A DNA stretch of 64,000 nt from Gracilaria vermiculophylla (Eukaryota > Rhodophyta > Florideophyceae > Gracilariales > Gracilariaceae): positions 1,685,317 through 1,749,316 of the forward strand of contig JAHNZQ020003150.1 in NCBI GenBank assembly GCA_019155205.2. Reading direction: 5' to 3'. Under the pieces are notes generated by a model that worked only from the letters and a program-made list of their open reading frames with translations, did not search any database and was not told the DNA's origin. Shown in pieces: positions 30,769 to 40,969 of this stretch (its first letter is position 1; each line of letters opens with the position of its first letter). The translations under genes and the position numbers were made by a program.

Positions 30769-31739
30769 CATCAGACTATGCGCACATCGGCACACGTCCA
30801 AAATTCCTCCGGCACCAGGCGGCCACCGCACTCGGCCATGTCGGCGCGGTAGGTGCCGCGCGTGCCGCCATCCGACTCGCAGGTGGTGCCGAACGGGAAG
30901 CCGTAGTTGACAATGTACTGCTTGAAGCCGGGCGGGGCGCATGAGTTGGCTGTGGCCCAATACCACTGCACGACGCAGTGTTCGCAGCGTAGATTGGGCG
31001 GTAGCTGGTAGCGCATGGTGCCCGCCCGGCCGCCCATGAGATGCACGCCCACGTGCGCGGTCTTGCGGCACGGCACGTACCAGCGCGACGGATGCGCGAC
31101 GTCGATGGGCCCGCACTCAGTAGAGGTAGCCGGCGACGGGCTCTCGCACGCGGGGTGCGGCACGCGGTTGAGGCGCACGCAGTGGCGCTGCTCAAAGCAG
31201 CGCTCGTCCAGGTCCGGCGCGGCGCACGCGTCCAGGTTGCAGAGGAAGAATTCGAAATAGCCGTTGTGGTTGGTGTCCACCGCGGCCTCAAAGTCGATGA
31301 ACGAGCCGGCAGCCCACGTGGCGACGACGGGCGCGCTCGCGAACGGCATGAAGACGCCGCCCAGCATATGGTGGCGCTCGTACTTTGGGTCGCCGCACAA
31401 ACCCGCGCGGTCGGCCGTGCCGTAGAAGTCTTGGGTCGGTGCATAGGGGCGCCAACCGACCGGCGGCAGGTTGGCCTTGACGGTTTCGACGGTGCCGCCG
31501 TTGAGGCAGTGAGCGCAGTGGTCGGTGACGGCGTTGGGCACGTATAGATCGTAGCCGCACTTGACGGAGGAGTATGCTGCCCGCTGACGCGGGGTGCACA
31601 TCATGGCATGCGCACGCACGCGCGCCACGAGGGCGGCGAGCAGAACGAAAAGCATGGTGAGGGCGGGCGGCATTGTCGGGCAGCTGGTCATAGTGACGAG
31701 TGAGCGTGTGAACGAGAGCAGACAGCGGACGGCGAACAT
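30769..31739 (-). CDS. AA15-type lytic polysaccharide monooxygenase, secreted, intronless
   Basis: Copper enzyme predicted to cleave chitin or cellulose oxidatively outside the cell. A signal peptide (core LTMLFVLLAALVARVRA) ends just before His44, giving a mature N-terminus HAMMCTPRQR, as the histidine brace requires. The second brace His is probably mature residue 81 (RHHMLGG). The family's C-terminal signature is present: CEHCVVQWYWATANSC, then EEFWTCADVRI with Phe at the axial position. Many Cys pairs suit a secreted fold; mature length is about 279. The ORF starts at 31739. A TATA-like CATATAAC at about 31763 lies too close to that ATG, so Met17 (31691) or Met23 (31673) is a likelier start. 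The gene is a GC-rich island between AT-rich flanks and unbroken, unlike everything around it. The AA15 assignment rests on motifs. Confidence 0.88.
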
Positions 31740-32830
31740 GAAACGAACAGTATTGGCGGGTTATATGGGGGAATGGGGCGGGCGATCGGGGCTCATGGCG
31801 GTGGGTGGGCAGCGGCGGTCTGCGAGCGGTGGTCGGCGAGCGGGGGTCGGCGGCACGAAAGTGATGGGGCGGAGCAGACAGGAAGTGATAGCGGCTACGG
31901 GTGCGGCGGCAGCTGTGGCGGGCGCATCGTGGGCGGCGGGTGTGGCGCTGTGCAGCGGGGCTTCGAGCGGCGAGCGGAGCGGGAGAGAGGGCGGTGCGAG
32001 CGAAGACAGGGCGCGAGCGGCGGCGCACATGCGGTGCATGGGCAAATAAAGTCGGGGCGACTGCTGCGCGCGGCGTCGGGTGACGTACGTGGCAGCGGCG
32101 GCTCACATGTGTGGCCGAGGTGGACGGGGGCTTCGGCGGCGACAAACTGCACGGAACGCGGTGGCGGAGGCGGCTGCGCCACGTCGGGGCGCACGTACCG
32201 TACGGCGATGACGACTTGCGTGAGCCGCGCGAGGGGCGCTGACTTTGGGCGCCTACTCCCATCACAATGCGGCGGGCGCGCAGCGCGATGCATGGCGACG
32301 CGCATCGCGCGCGCTTGGGGCGGTAAGCGCGAGGGGATGGAGCGCGGGGCGGCGGCGGCGACGACGGCGGCGATGGCGATGCTCGGCGGCGCAGATGCAG
32401 CGCGGTGGCGTGGCCACGGCACGGTGACGTGGCCACGGTGCGCGGCGCGACTCGGCGGCCAGCCCCAACGTGTTGGGCGCAGCCGGTCGGCGGCGCGACG
32501 ACTTGTCAGCCGCTTCCGTGCCTCTTTTGCTCATGTGTGGGCGCAGCGCGCGCGCTGCGCCGCTGCGCACGCCAGACGATCCGCTCGCTGCGGCGGCTGT
32601 TTGCATTTTGCGTTTGCCCGAGCTGTATTCTTCCGTTGCCGCCGAGCGCCACGTGGGCCTGAGCACAAGTCGTTCGCCCCGCGGCGCCTTCACCTCATGG
32701 CGCTCGGCGCATATCGCCGCGCGCTGTTTGTCGCCCTACGCCGCCCTACGCCGCCCTCCATCTCCGCCCCGTGTTGGACAGATCACCATCGCACCTGCGA
32801 TTGTTGCAGCCTGCAGTTTTAATTTACTTG
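31740..32830. promoter_or_regulatory. GC-rich 5' flank of the LPMO gene
   Basis: About 1.1 kb of very GC-rich, CpG-dense DNA extending upstream of the LPMO gene, with a TATA-like element at about 31760-31766 (minus). Long ORFs occur on both strands here but are Arg/Ala/Pro/Gly-rich and overlap each other, as expected from composition alone. It probably contains the promoter and 5' leader. GC content falls sharply after about 32810. Confidence 0.5.
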
Positions 32831-33179
32831 TAATTCTTTGAAACAAACTCACGCCGTCCAGGAGATTTGAAATGTCCTCACGCTGGGCTTCTTTGAAACT
32901 AATTTGAGCACCTTGAGGGCGGGGTGGGAATCGCGTAATGGAAAGTAGTTTTACATTTTGGAAAAGGTATTCATTTTTACTTTCATTTCTAATTTTAAAG
33001 TACTGTAAGCCTTTGTGTATCACAACGTACAATAGCGTACCGGATTGCAGTTTTAAGTGTCCGCATGCAGAAGTGTTTCATACAGGAAACGTTTATCCAA
33101 TGTTCATTCCGAGAACATTTAGCAAAAGTACGTTGTAAAAATTTTCGACGACGACTCTGTAGAAAGTCTAGAACAAGTA
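32831..33179. other. AT-rich non-coding DNA
   Basis: Nothing recognisable; composition switches abruptly from the GC-rich LPMO flank. Confidence 0.35.
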
Positions 33180-33640
33180 CAGCATGTTTCAGAAGTCGAG
33201 CACGGGACACCCATCTTTTTGATGCAAAGCATCGTTTTAGTGTTGTAGAGCTTATTTCTTTACAGAAACGACATTTCAAAAAATTTCTAGTTAGAAAATG
33301 GTTTCAAAATCAGCGCACAATTTACTTTCAAACTTTATTTTGCCTTTTGCGCAACTTGAGTTTCACTTCTTTATAATTCATTAAACCAATTCATTGCTTT
33401 GGCATATCGTTTTAGTAAAATGCGATAAATGTAAGAATACGGTTTTTTTAAAATCGAATACTGTTTAAAATGCACTGTTATGGTCATAAATAACTCGAAG
33501 CAGTACATTGCAAACATTTTCAAAGGACTTGAAGACAAGCAAACGCCCAAGTGATTGCATCACATGCATTCCTACTTCACAAAAACAGTTTTCAATCACT
33601 GTACAGCAATGAACCGCGGCGTATTTTAGATGAAGATTAT
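33180..33640 (+). repeat. Old dispersed AT-rich repeat, copy 2
   Basis: Aligns by eye with 7895-8340 in the same orientation (TTTTTGATGCAAAGCATCG, ATTTTGCCTTTTGCGC, TTATGGTCATAAATAACT, TTTTCAAAGGACTTGAAG). No ORF. Ends not defined. Confidence 0.5.
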
Positions 33641-35550
33641 CATTCGTTTTTGACACAAGCATATATAAATCGTTGTGAAAAGTTTTATGAAATGGTTCAA
33701 ATGTCCATTTGAGTTCCAAATGCCTTCCATAAAACTACATTGGTGAGAGGTTTCCTCAAACCTCAGTCCACGCCATAAAAGAAGCTCTAGTAGATTAGTA
33801 TCATTGTACCATATATCATACAGTTATAATTGTTTTGAGCTTTCAAAATGAAAGCTTTCTCATTTGTACTAAATGCTACCTTCCTTTTATTTTATTGATC
33901 GTCATTGTGTTCTCTGCAACATAAGTATTATTATTTAGCTTTAATAATGATTTTCTCTTTACATCAGCTTTGCGATTTTTTGGGCAATTGGTTGCGCGTT
34001 ACCTTTATATTGCAGTTAATGATTATAAACAATGTTAAACAAATGGCAAAAAGTGATTTTTTAAAAAAAAAAGTTTGATTTATTTTGTGATTTGCTTTAG
34101 ACCTTAAAGATTCGGAATAGGTTTGAGGAAGAATGACTATGAGTGTGACAAACTGTGCGCAGGTTACACTTTCTATATTTACAGTGACGTCAACAGATAG
34201 TTTATCAACGTCTCTAGAAGTGTCTGGAAGTTGTTCAGCTCAGCTTGCCGTGCTGAAAAACTTACAACTTTGTTCTGGATTTCAACAAGGGGGAGAATCT
34301 AAAGTCTATATAAAGGCGTGGTGCTATTGATTGACAGAGGCATCGGAGCAACTCGAGTAAAGTTTAATTCAACCTACTGTTTACCTCCTTTTTTTCTTTT
34401 CACGGGTAGCATCGCTACCGTTCTGGCCGCTGTGGCTGCCCAAGCCGAAGAGGAAAACCTCCAATATAAACGTTGAATTTTTGGAAGTGAAATTTTCTGG
34501 AGTTATCCTGATTTTTTGAGATTTGGTTTTGATTTCGATTTGATGTTTTTGAGAAAAAGAGACCAGTTTCATCGGAAATTGTATTGTCTTAATTTGAAAT
34601 TTTATCGGAATTTTTTTTTTTTTATTCGTCTAATCAGTGTAAAGTGGTTCAGAATAGGTGAACAAGTGAGCAGGAGAGCCAGGTAACCGTTGACCCAGTA
34701 CCGGGGCTACATTTACTGGCTGTTCGGTGTTGGAGCCTCCTTTGCAGAGTGCTGTGGCTAACCCGTGAATATCGTGTGCAAGGTAACGGCAGAAGAATAC
34801 CCAACTCTGTTTATTTGGTATAACCAGGGCGGCAACAACCCAAAAATTGTTCGTGTGAACGTGTGGCCAGGGAGCGCGAGGTAGGCTCAACCAAGAAGGT
34901 GAGAAAAAAACCTGAGAGGTACGGAGTATAACAACCACTGGGAGTGCGGGGTAGCGGGCGCGCAGAATGCACCTACATTGGCAGTGATAGGATGCAACGC
35001 ACGGGCGCTAGTAGAACCGCAGGGTAGCAGACGAGCCGTAGTGGTCAACTGTAGAAACCAAAACGTGGGTAGAGTTTTCCGAGAGGTGCTTCCCTTTACA
35101 TCTTGTGACGAAGGTGGCTCGCACGGTGATTATACTCACCTTGCGAGGCCACCGGGCTGCCACCGCCTGCCAAGCCACGTGGCCACCGGGAGGTGCACTC
35201 GAAATGCACCTCCGGTACCGCACTGTAAAAACTAAACCAGCCTAGCCATTAACACTACCTCTAGGGAGACCAAACGGCGATGCGCCGTGCATCCAGTGCA
35301 CACAACATCTGGTCCATGGTCATGGTAATACTACCACACTCACTATACCACACACCCCCCTCCTACCGACAGGCACGCCCTGTGGCTTTTCAGGTCGTCC
35401 GCAGCGGTCACACGGCCATGGAGCATCGGCCAGCAGGTTACCGTTCGCGCATCGCGTGGCGGGGGATGCCGGCACTAAACCACCAAGGGACAACAGCGTG
35501 AGACGGCATCACTCCATACCCCATCGGTTCATGATTGCCCTCCCAAGGTT
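33641..35550. other. No gene recognised; possible LTR-like relic near 34290-34380
   Basis: AT-rich to about 34620, then mixed. Near 34290-34330 a purine run (AAGGGGGAGAA) is followed by TCTATATAAAGG, a layout like a polypurine tract and LTR promoter, but no LTR partner was found. A minus-strand ORF at 34630-34938 (103 codons) has no recognised domain. Confidence 0.3.
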
Positions 35551-36687
35551 GTGGCGTCACCCATTACGGTGCTTACCTCGTTGCCACTCCCAATTGCGGA
35601 AACCCCTAAAGGTTATCCCTTGTCGCTGCTGATTGTGTCAACCGGGCCTCGGGGGGGCACAAACCGGATGGTCGATGCAGGGGCAGCTCCAGCGAAGCCT
35701 ACGCGAGCGGAGAGCGAGTGGGATGGCCGTAGTGGTCCGGACGCGGCGCTCAAGCACTGGAAGCGCTTGTCCATGCGGAGGAGAAACCAGTTGGTGGGGT
35801 TCATCGGCAGTACCCACTTGCTAGTGGTCGCGGGTAGTAGGTTGCACGCCAGCTGAGGCGGGGCCTCCATGGGGGGACGGACGTGACCCCTGCCGCGCAA
35901 GATGCTTGCTCCGTCGAGCGGCGCCTGCAACCGAGAGGGATCAGCGTAGCGAACGAGTGACCTTGGCGGTGGGAGCTTGCCCCTACACCCACTGGAAATT
36001 GTTGATACACCCATCGGTGACGACGACCTGGTAGTGGCGGATCATGTTTTGCCCAACATTTCAGGTAATGTCAACGTGCGCGGGAGAGGGTACTTGAGCC
36101 AGGATCCCGCATCAATTCCGCGGTTTCCTCATCACACCGCTTCCGTCGCCATGTCCGGTCGAGGTACGCGGGGCGCCCGCGCCATATAGACACCGCACAC
36201 CTGTAGCCTGTCGCGGTCGCGGGTGCATTCGTTGACAATCCCGCTGCCGTTTTCGTCCGCCGTGCCAGACACAACGGCCGGTTACCCTTCTAGTCATGGT
36301 ATTTACGACCCGTCCCTGCTGGTTGCGGGCGTGGGCGCGTCCAATCCGTACGGTTTGATTCCGGCGGAGATGCAAGCGTCGACGTTGGAGGCAGCGTTAT
36401 GGCCAATATTGGTGAAATCGAGCGCCGTCGGGGCGCACGTAAAGTATCCCGACTTTGAAGTGTACACCTCGAGGGCCTGGTTACATTGACATGGGTTGCA
36501 AGCAGTGCGGATTAAGCCACCGTTGCGGGACAAAGAGAGCCAGGGGCGTCCTGGGCGTCAACTTTGCGTACCTCATAGGAGGAAGCATTCATTATTCCGG
36601 ATTCTCATCCCAGCCGCCATCCCAAGCGACTTGCCATACCTCCGGTTTGAATGCGAGCTCCATTACTTCCAGAACCTCGTGGGTATC
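35551..36687 (+). pseudogene. Unidentified decayed ORF truncated by GYP3
   Basis: One plus-strand frame stays mostly open from 35551 to the GYP3 LTR at 36688, with stops near 35854, 35888, 35947, 36187 and 36487. Protein-like stretches include DTPIGDDDLVVADHVLPNIS, GASNPYGLIPAEMQASTLEA, HVKYPDFEVYTSRAWLH and DLPYLRFECELHYFQNLVG. I do not recognise a family; it may be part of another mobile element. It ends where GYP3 inserted. Confidence 0.35.
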
Positions 36688-37028
36688 TATAGCGCGCTGC
36701 GCTAACTGCGCAACATATGACCAATGAACAATTATCATATGTGACTCAAATACGACCCACGAAGCGCACTACAATGGGTCAATCACCAATGAGGCTACTC
36801 CACCGTTCTGTCCTCCAGGACAGCGCGCGACTTTCGGCGGCCACAGCAGCCATCAAGGCTCTGGCAGTAGCCGACATGGCAGCAGCCCGCCTCGAGAGTA
36901 GTATAAATAGTCGATCTTGTCTCTCGCCCCGATAAAATCTGGGCCATCGATCATCCTCCGTCGATCAATTATCTGTCCCTCTGATCAATCTAAGTCACTC
37001 TGATTCCATCATCCCGAGGCTGGTCACA
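36688..37028 (+). repeat. GYP3 5' LTR
   Basis: 341 bp, from TATAGCGCGCTGCGCTAACTG to CTGGTCACA. The first base pair TA corresponds to TG in the 3' LTR. Contains GAGTAGTATAAATAGTCG near 36895, a good TATA box, and CGATAAAATCTG near 36930. Diverged from the 3' LTR throughout. Confidence 0.85.
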
Positions 37029-37048
37029 GTGATCACTGAAAGTCGCCC

Positions 37049-38190
37049 ATGGCGAACAAAGTGGCAGTCTACCTTGACTTCCTGATACGGCCTTTTGCTC
37101 GGGACAAACGTGCACTCAACTTCAATCTCCACTACAGCCCATCGGTCAGAACCGGCGTGGTATCGAAGTCGAAGTACGGCATCAGGCCAGAATCATCGTT
37201 TAGCACGTTCACCGGGTCTAACGAATATCTATCATGGGTCACGACGCACCTCCCTCGTCGTCCAGCGGGCCGAACATCTCGCCCAAAGACCATATGACCA
37301 AACGGATGTTCGTGTCAGTGGACTGTATGCTCCTGGCGCGGCTCAAGCCTGAGTTGAGCTGCGTCTTCCTCTGTTGCTACGAAGCGTACGTCCGTGAAGG
37401 CAAGGCTCGCGCCTCACAGCTAGCGGGCAAGAACTCCTTCACTACAAAGTACGGCTGCTCTGTTGCTCTCGTCTTCTGTGTCGACGCCGACCAGCTCGAG
37501 TCTGCAGTTGACTGTGTTTTGAGCCCGAACTGCCCGTCAGTCAAGGCCCTCACGGACAAGTCCCTACGGTCGTTCCTGGACTCCGAAACCCATTAGTCAA
37601 AGACCACCGCCACAGAGAGCGACCTGGACAAGTTGGTCGAGTCTGTCCTGCGCAAGGAAATGACTATCAAGTCCGCCAAGAGTCGGGTGAAGCTCCTATT
37701 CATGTATTAAAAGTCTTTCCTCCGGACCAACGGCCTCAAGTGGGTTACTAGAGAAGCTCCGAAGGCCACTATCCGTCACGTTCTCTCCGCCATCCGTCAC
37801 ATGCAACTGCAAACGCGTCTAAAGCAGGACCTCGGCTTCTCGCACATCGACCCCAAGTACGACTTCTCGAACTTCATGACACACGCCATCGTGGTGTCAA
37901 AGGCCGTCTAAAATATCGACAACGGCCCCATACGGTCCTGCACGTCCGACAGCGAGAGCGAGAAAACCAAAAAGGACACCGCCGGTAGCAGCCGCGTTGG
38001 CGCGTCGCCCAACAGGGCCGGCATAAAGAAGGACCACAGAGCCGGTCGAAATGTGAAGAGACCTCCGTCGTCTCTGTGTCCGCTGCCTAAGCGAATGGCA
38101 AAAACAAAAAAAAATGGGTTGCGGATTGCCCGGACCACACGGACGACGAGAAACGGAAGTAAAAGGAGGAACGCGCCGCCTTGAAGGCCC
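37049..38190 (+). pseudogene. GYP3 gag
   Basis: An ATG frame from 37049 gives 82 residues. The main gag frame then runs from about 37234 to 38183 with stops near 37594 (TAG), 37708 (TAA) and 37909 (TAA). Visible: CVFLCCYEAYVREGKARASQ, DQLESAVDCVLSPNCPS, SFLRTNGLKWVTREAPKATI, DYDFSN-like KYDFSNFMTHAIVVSKAV, then a basic tail (GIKKDHRAGRNVKRPPSS). This is a capsid-like helical domain plus a basic nucleic-acid-binding end. No intact knuckle. Confidence 0.6.
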
Positions 38191-38479
38191 ACGACGGTCC
38201 GTCCATGTGCACTCGGTCACAGACTGTGTCTACTTCGGTCAGTCGTCTCCAACAGTAGACGAACGAGGACTCTAAAGACGACGCCAAAACGTTGCCATGC
38301 CTCATGACCATCAAGGACAAGCGCACGACCCTTGACCTGGTCTGACGCTGAGACAACGCCAGCGACGAGACCCTGGCGTCCAAATAGCTGGCCAAGAAGT
38401 CCAGACCCAAAGGCATAGGCGAACGTGAGGCTATTGCGACACTCCACCTCAAGCTCGCATTCACGAAGAAAGGTGAAAC

Positions 38480-38870
38480 AGCACTGTTCCCCTATTCTCG
38501 TGCATGGACGGTACCAAGCACCGTGCTGCATCTGTCTTCTGGTCGGCTGGCGCTGAAGAACATCAAGCTCCTCGTCGCAGACAACGACGGCGCTATGACC
38601 TTCGAGGGACTGTTCATCGGCCTACCGGTCTTGTAGCACCTGCGTATGGACACAAAGACACTGCTCGAGGCAAAGATCCACTCGCTCGACGGAACCGATT
38701 GCAGCCTCTCCGACCAAGCACCGTCCACCATGGGCAAACCCGGGCGACTGATAACCACGCGGCTCAACAGGCAGTACGACGACGACACGCGCCCCGCGAT
38801 AGATCTTCCTAGACTCAACTACCACATGGTCCGCTCCGAGGAAGACCAATTACCGTCCCATCGCTACTAG
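38480..38870 (+). pseudogene. GYP3 protease-RT linker region
   Basis: A frame near 38545-38870 encodes NIKLLVADNDGAMTFEGLFI, GLPVL, stop, HLRMDTKTLLEAKIHSLDG and DCS. This is the end of the retropepsin fold (LLVG-PVL..LG.D...L) and the linker of this gypsy lineage. The catalytic triplet upstream is not recognisable. One TAG at about 38634. Confidence 0.5.
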
Positions 38871-38879
38871 ACCCCATCG

Positions 38880-40428
38880 ATGAGAATCAGAACGCCGATT
38901 TCTGCAAGGCCGATGTGGAAATCGAAAAAATGTCCAGGCAAAACGGCCTCGCGGACATCTCGGAGTCCAAAATCAAAGGAATCCTGCGCACCGACATGGA
39001 CATCTTCCGTACATCGCGTTCCGCAGGACGGACAGCCAAACTCCCGTTGCTCAAGATCGAGCTGACGCCGGACGCCAAGCCCGTCACGGTCTGATTATAT
39101 AAGTACCCTCAAGACCAGAAGGAGTTCATGCGCAAGTTTGTTGACGACCTTGTCGCCCATGTCATGGCTTACACAAACCCGTCGTCCAAATGGACACGTG
39201 CGCTGCTGTTCGTGCCGAGGCCCGGCGCGCTGCACTGGTTCAGCGTGGTCCTGCACCCGGTCAACGTCTTCACGGTTCGGCACCACTTCCCAATGCTAAA
39301 CCAGGAGCACGAACTCTCTGGCCTGTCAGGTGCCGTGTACTTTGCGAACTTCGACACGTCCCACGGACAACTACAGCTGCTGCTCGCCCCGCTGGCGCAA
39401 GAGTCCCTGTCCTTCATCACACCGGAAGGCATTTCGACGCCCACGCGGGTCTTGCAAAGCACGAACAACGCGATCAGTCATTTACAGTCGTCACTGACGG
39501 GCATCAACCCGGACGACCGGCTGCCCAACATACTCATCTTGCTGGAAATCATCCTCCTTCACGCCCTTAAGGTCGAGAAGCTGCTAGCGTCCATTCCGTC
39601 TTTCTTCGAGTTTTGCGCCAAGTATAACATCACTCTGCACCCGGCGAAATGCATCCTCCTCACCAAGGCGGTTTGCTGGTGTGGTCGTCTCATATTCGCC
39701 GACGGGATCCGCTACGACCCGCGCGGATTCAACCGCTTGCCGTCTATAGAAATGGCGACCACGGGAGCACACCTGCAGCAATTTGTCTGCGCCCTCCAGT
39801 GGGTCAAGCACAAGATCCCCAACTTCACCGAGTTTGTGGCCCCACTGCACGAATTCATACAGCGCGTCTACGGTTTCACGGACAAGCAGACAAAGCGCTC
39901 CGTTAGCCGTGTCCTTCTGGCCTCTCACGGCTAGGGTAAGACCGTGTTGGACATGACAGAAGACTGCAAGAAAGCGCCAGCCACTCAGGTCACGCTTGTG
40001 CATCGAGAAACTATGCCACGTCTCTGCGTGTACACCGACACATCCAATTTGGCCTGGGCTGCGATTGTCACCCAAGTGTCCATTTCGGACGTCACGCACC
40101 CTCACAAAGAGCAGTGCCACGCGTTCCGTTCAATCCCATCCGGTAGGTTAGACAAGAAGCAGATAGGCTGGTCCATGCTGGAGAAAGAGGCCTTCGCGAT
40201 CATAGACACTCTCGACCGCATGCTCTGGCTCGTTGCGACACATTCAGGTTTTGACCTCAACATGGACCAAAATAACCACATCTTCTTCTTGGACCCTTTT
40301 ACCGTTGTCAGTGACATGTCTCAGTCTTCTCTACTAAACTTCCTTCGTTGGGCTGTGAAGCGTAGCGTGTACAAATACACGTGCAACCACCTCAGGGGCA
40401 AAAAAAACGTCCGTACAGACCTCCAGAC
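38880..40428 (+). pseudogene. GYP3 reverse transcriptase and RNase H
   Basis: Frame 39128-39934, continuing past a TAG to 40428. RT motifs: ALLFVPRPGALHWFSVVLHP, VYFANFDTSHGQLQLLLAP, FITPEGISTPTRVLQSTNNA, and ILILLEIILLHALKVEKLL. The YLDD box has become ILLEI, so polymerase catalysis is lost. FFEFCAKYNITLHPAKCILL and LQQFVCALQWVKHKIPNF follow. RNase H: PRLCVYTDTSNLAWAAIV (Asp), LEKEAFAIIDTLDRM (Glu), HLRGKKNVRTDL. This TPTRV and HP.KC pattern is one I associate with oomycete-type gypsy elements. Interrupted at 40428 by the mini-LTR array and resumed at 40975 in frame. Confidence 0.8.
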
Positions 40429-40969
40429 TGTTGGAAAACAGATGAGCTATTTGCGCTATACTCTCTTTGTGACACAGAGCGCACAGTTCACCATTTGAAC
40501 TATCAACACGCCCCCTCGCCCTATAATATCTTACAGAACGAGACCTCAAGCTTACAGTAACCACTTTTGACCACTGCTGTACACATGTACAATTTCTCAG
40601 GCTCAGGTCACTTCTGGGAGTTGAACCCAAGGTCCTAGCGTTTTGCTGGGCCCATAACCTGCTAGAAAACAGATGAGCTATTTGCGCTATACTATCTTGT
40701 GACACAGGGCGCACAGTTCACCATTTGAACTATCAACACGCCCCCTCGCCCTGTATTTTCTTACAGAGCGAGACCTCAAGCTTACAGTAACCACTTTTGA
40801 CCACTGCTGTACACATGTACAATTTCTTAGGCTCAGGTCACTTCTGGGAGTTGAACCCAAGGTCCTAGCATTTAGCTGGGCCCATAACCTGTTGGAAAAC
40901 AGATGAGCTATTTGCGCTATACTCTCTTTGTGACACAGGGCGCACAGTTCACCATTTGCACTATCAACA
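40429..40969 (-). mobile_element. TRIM-like mini LTR retrotransposon, tandem dimer (LTR-int-LTR-int-LTR)
   Basis: Three terminal repeats (40429-40508, 40660-40738, 40890-40969; 80, 79 and 80 bp) separated by two 151-bp internal segments. Read on the minus strand: LTR TGTTGATAGT...TTTTCCAACA, then immediately GGTTATGGGCCCAGC, complementary to the anticodon arm of initiator tRNA-Met. A polypurine tract AGGGCGAGGGGGCG lies just before the next LTR. A perfect 5-bp duplication CAGAC flanks the whole array (40424-40428, 40970-40974). It encodes no protein and must use enzymes from another element. The unit length would be 311 bp. Confidence 0.92.
40645..40659 (-). other. TRIM primer-binding site (half initiator tRNA), copy 1
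   Basis: Minus strand GGTTATGGGCCCAGC directly follows the LTR end. It is the complement of GCTGGGCCCATAACC in the anticodon arm of eukaryotic initiator tRNA-Met, as used by Drosophila copia. A second copy lies at 40875-40889. Confidence 0.85.

Noticed and set aside
31288..32822. Long overlapping ORFs on both strands upstream of and over the LPMO gene
   Set aside because: They are Arg/Ala/Pro/Gly-rich, mutually overlapping and partly antisense to the LPMO; high GC content removes stops and explains them.
40600..40700. Tandem repeats at 40.4-41.0 kb as a CRISPR-like or satellite array
   Set aside because: Only three units, with LTR ends, primer site, purine tract and target duplication; a eukaryotic LTR element explains all of it.
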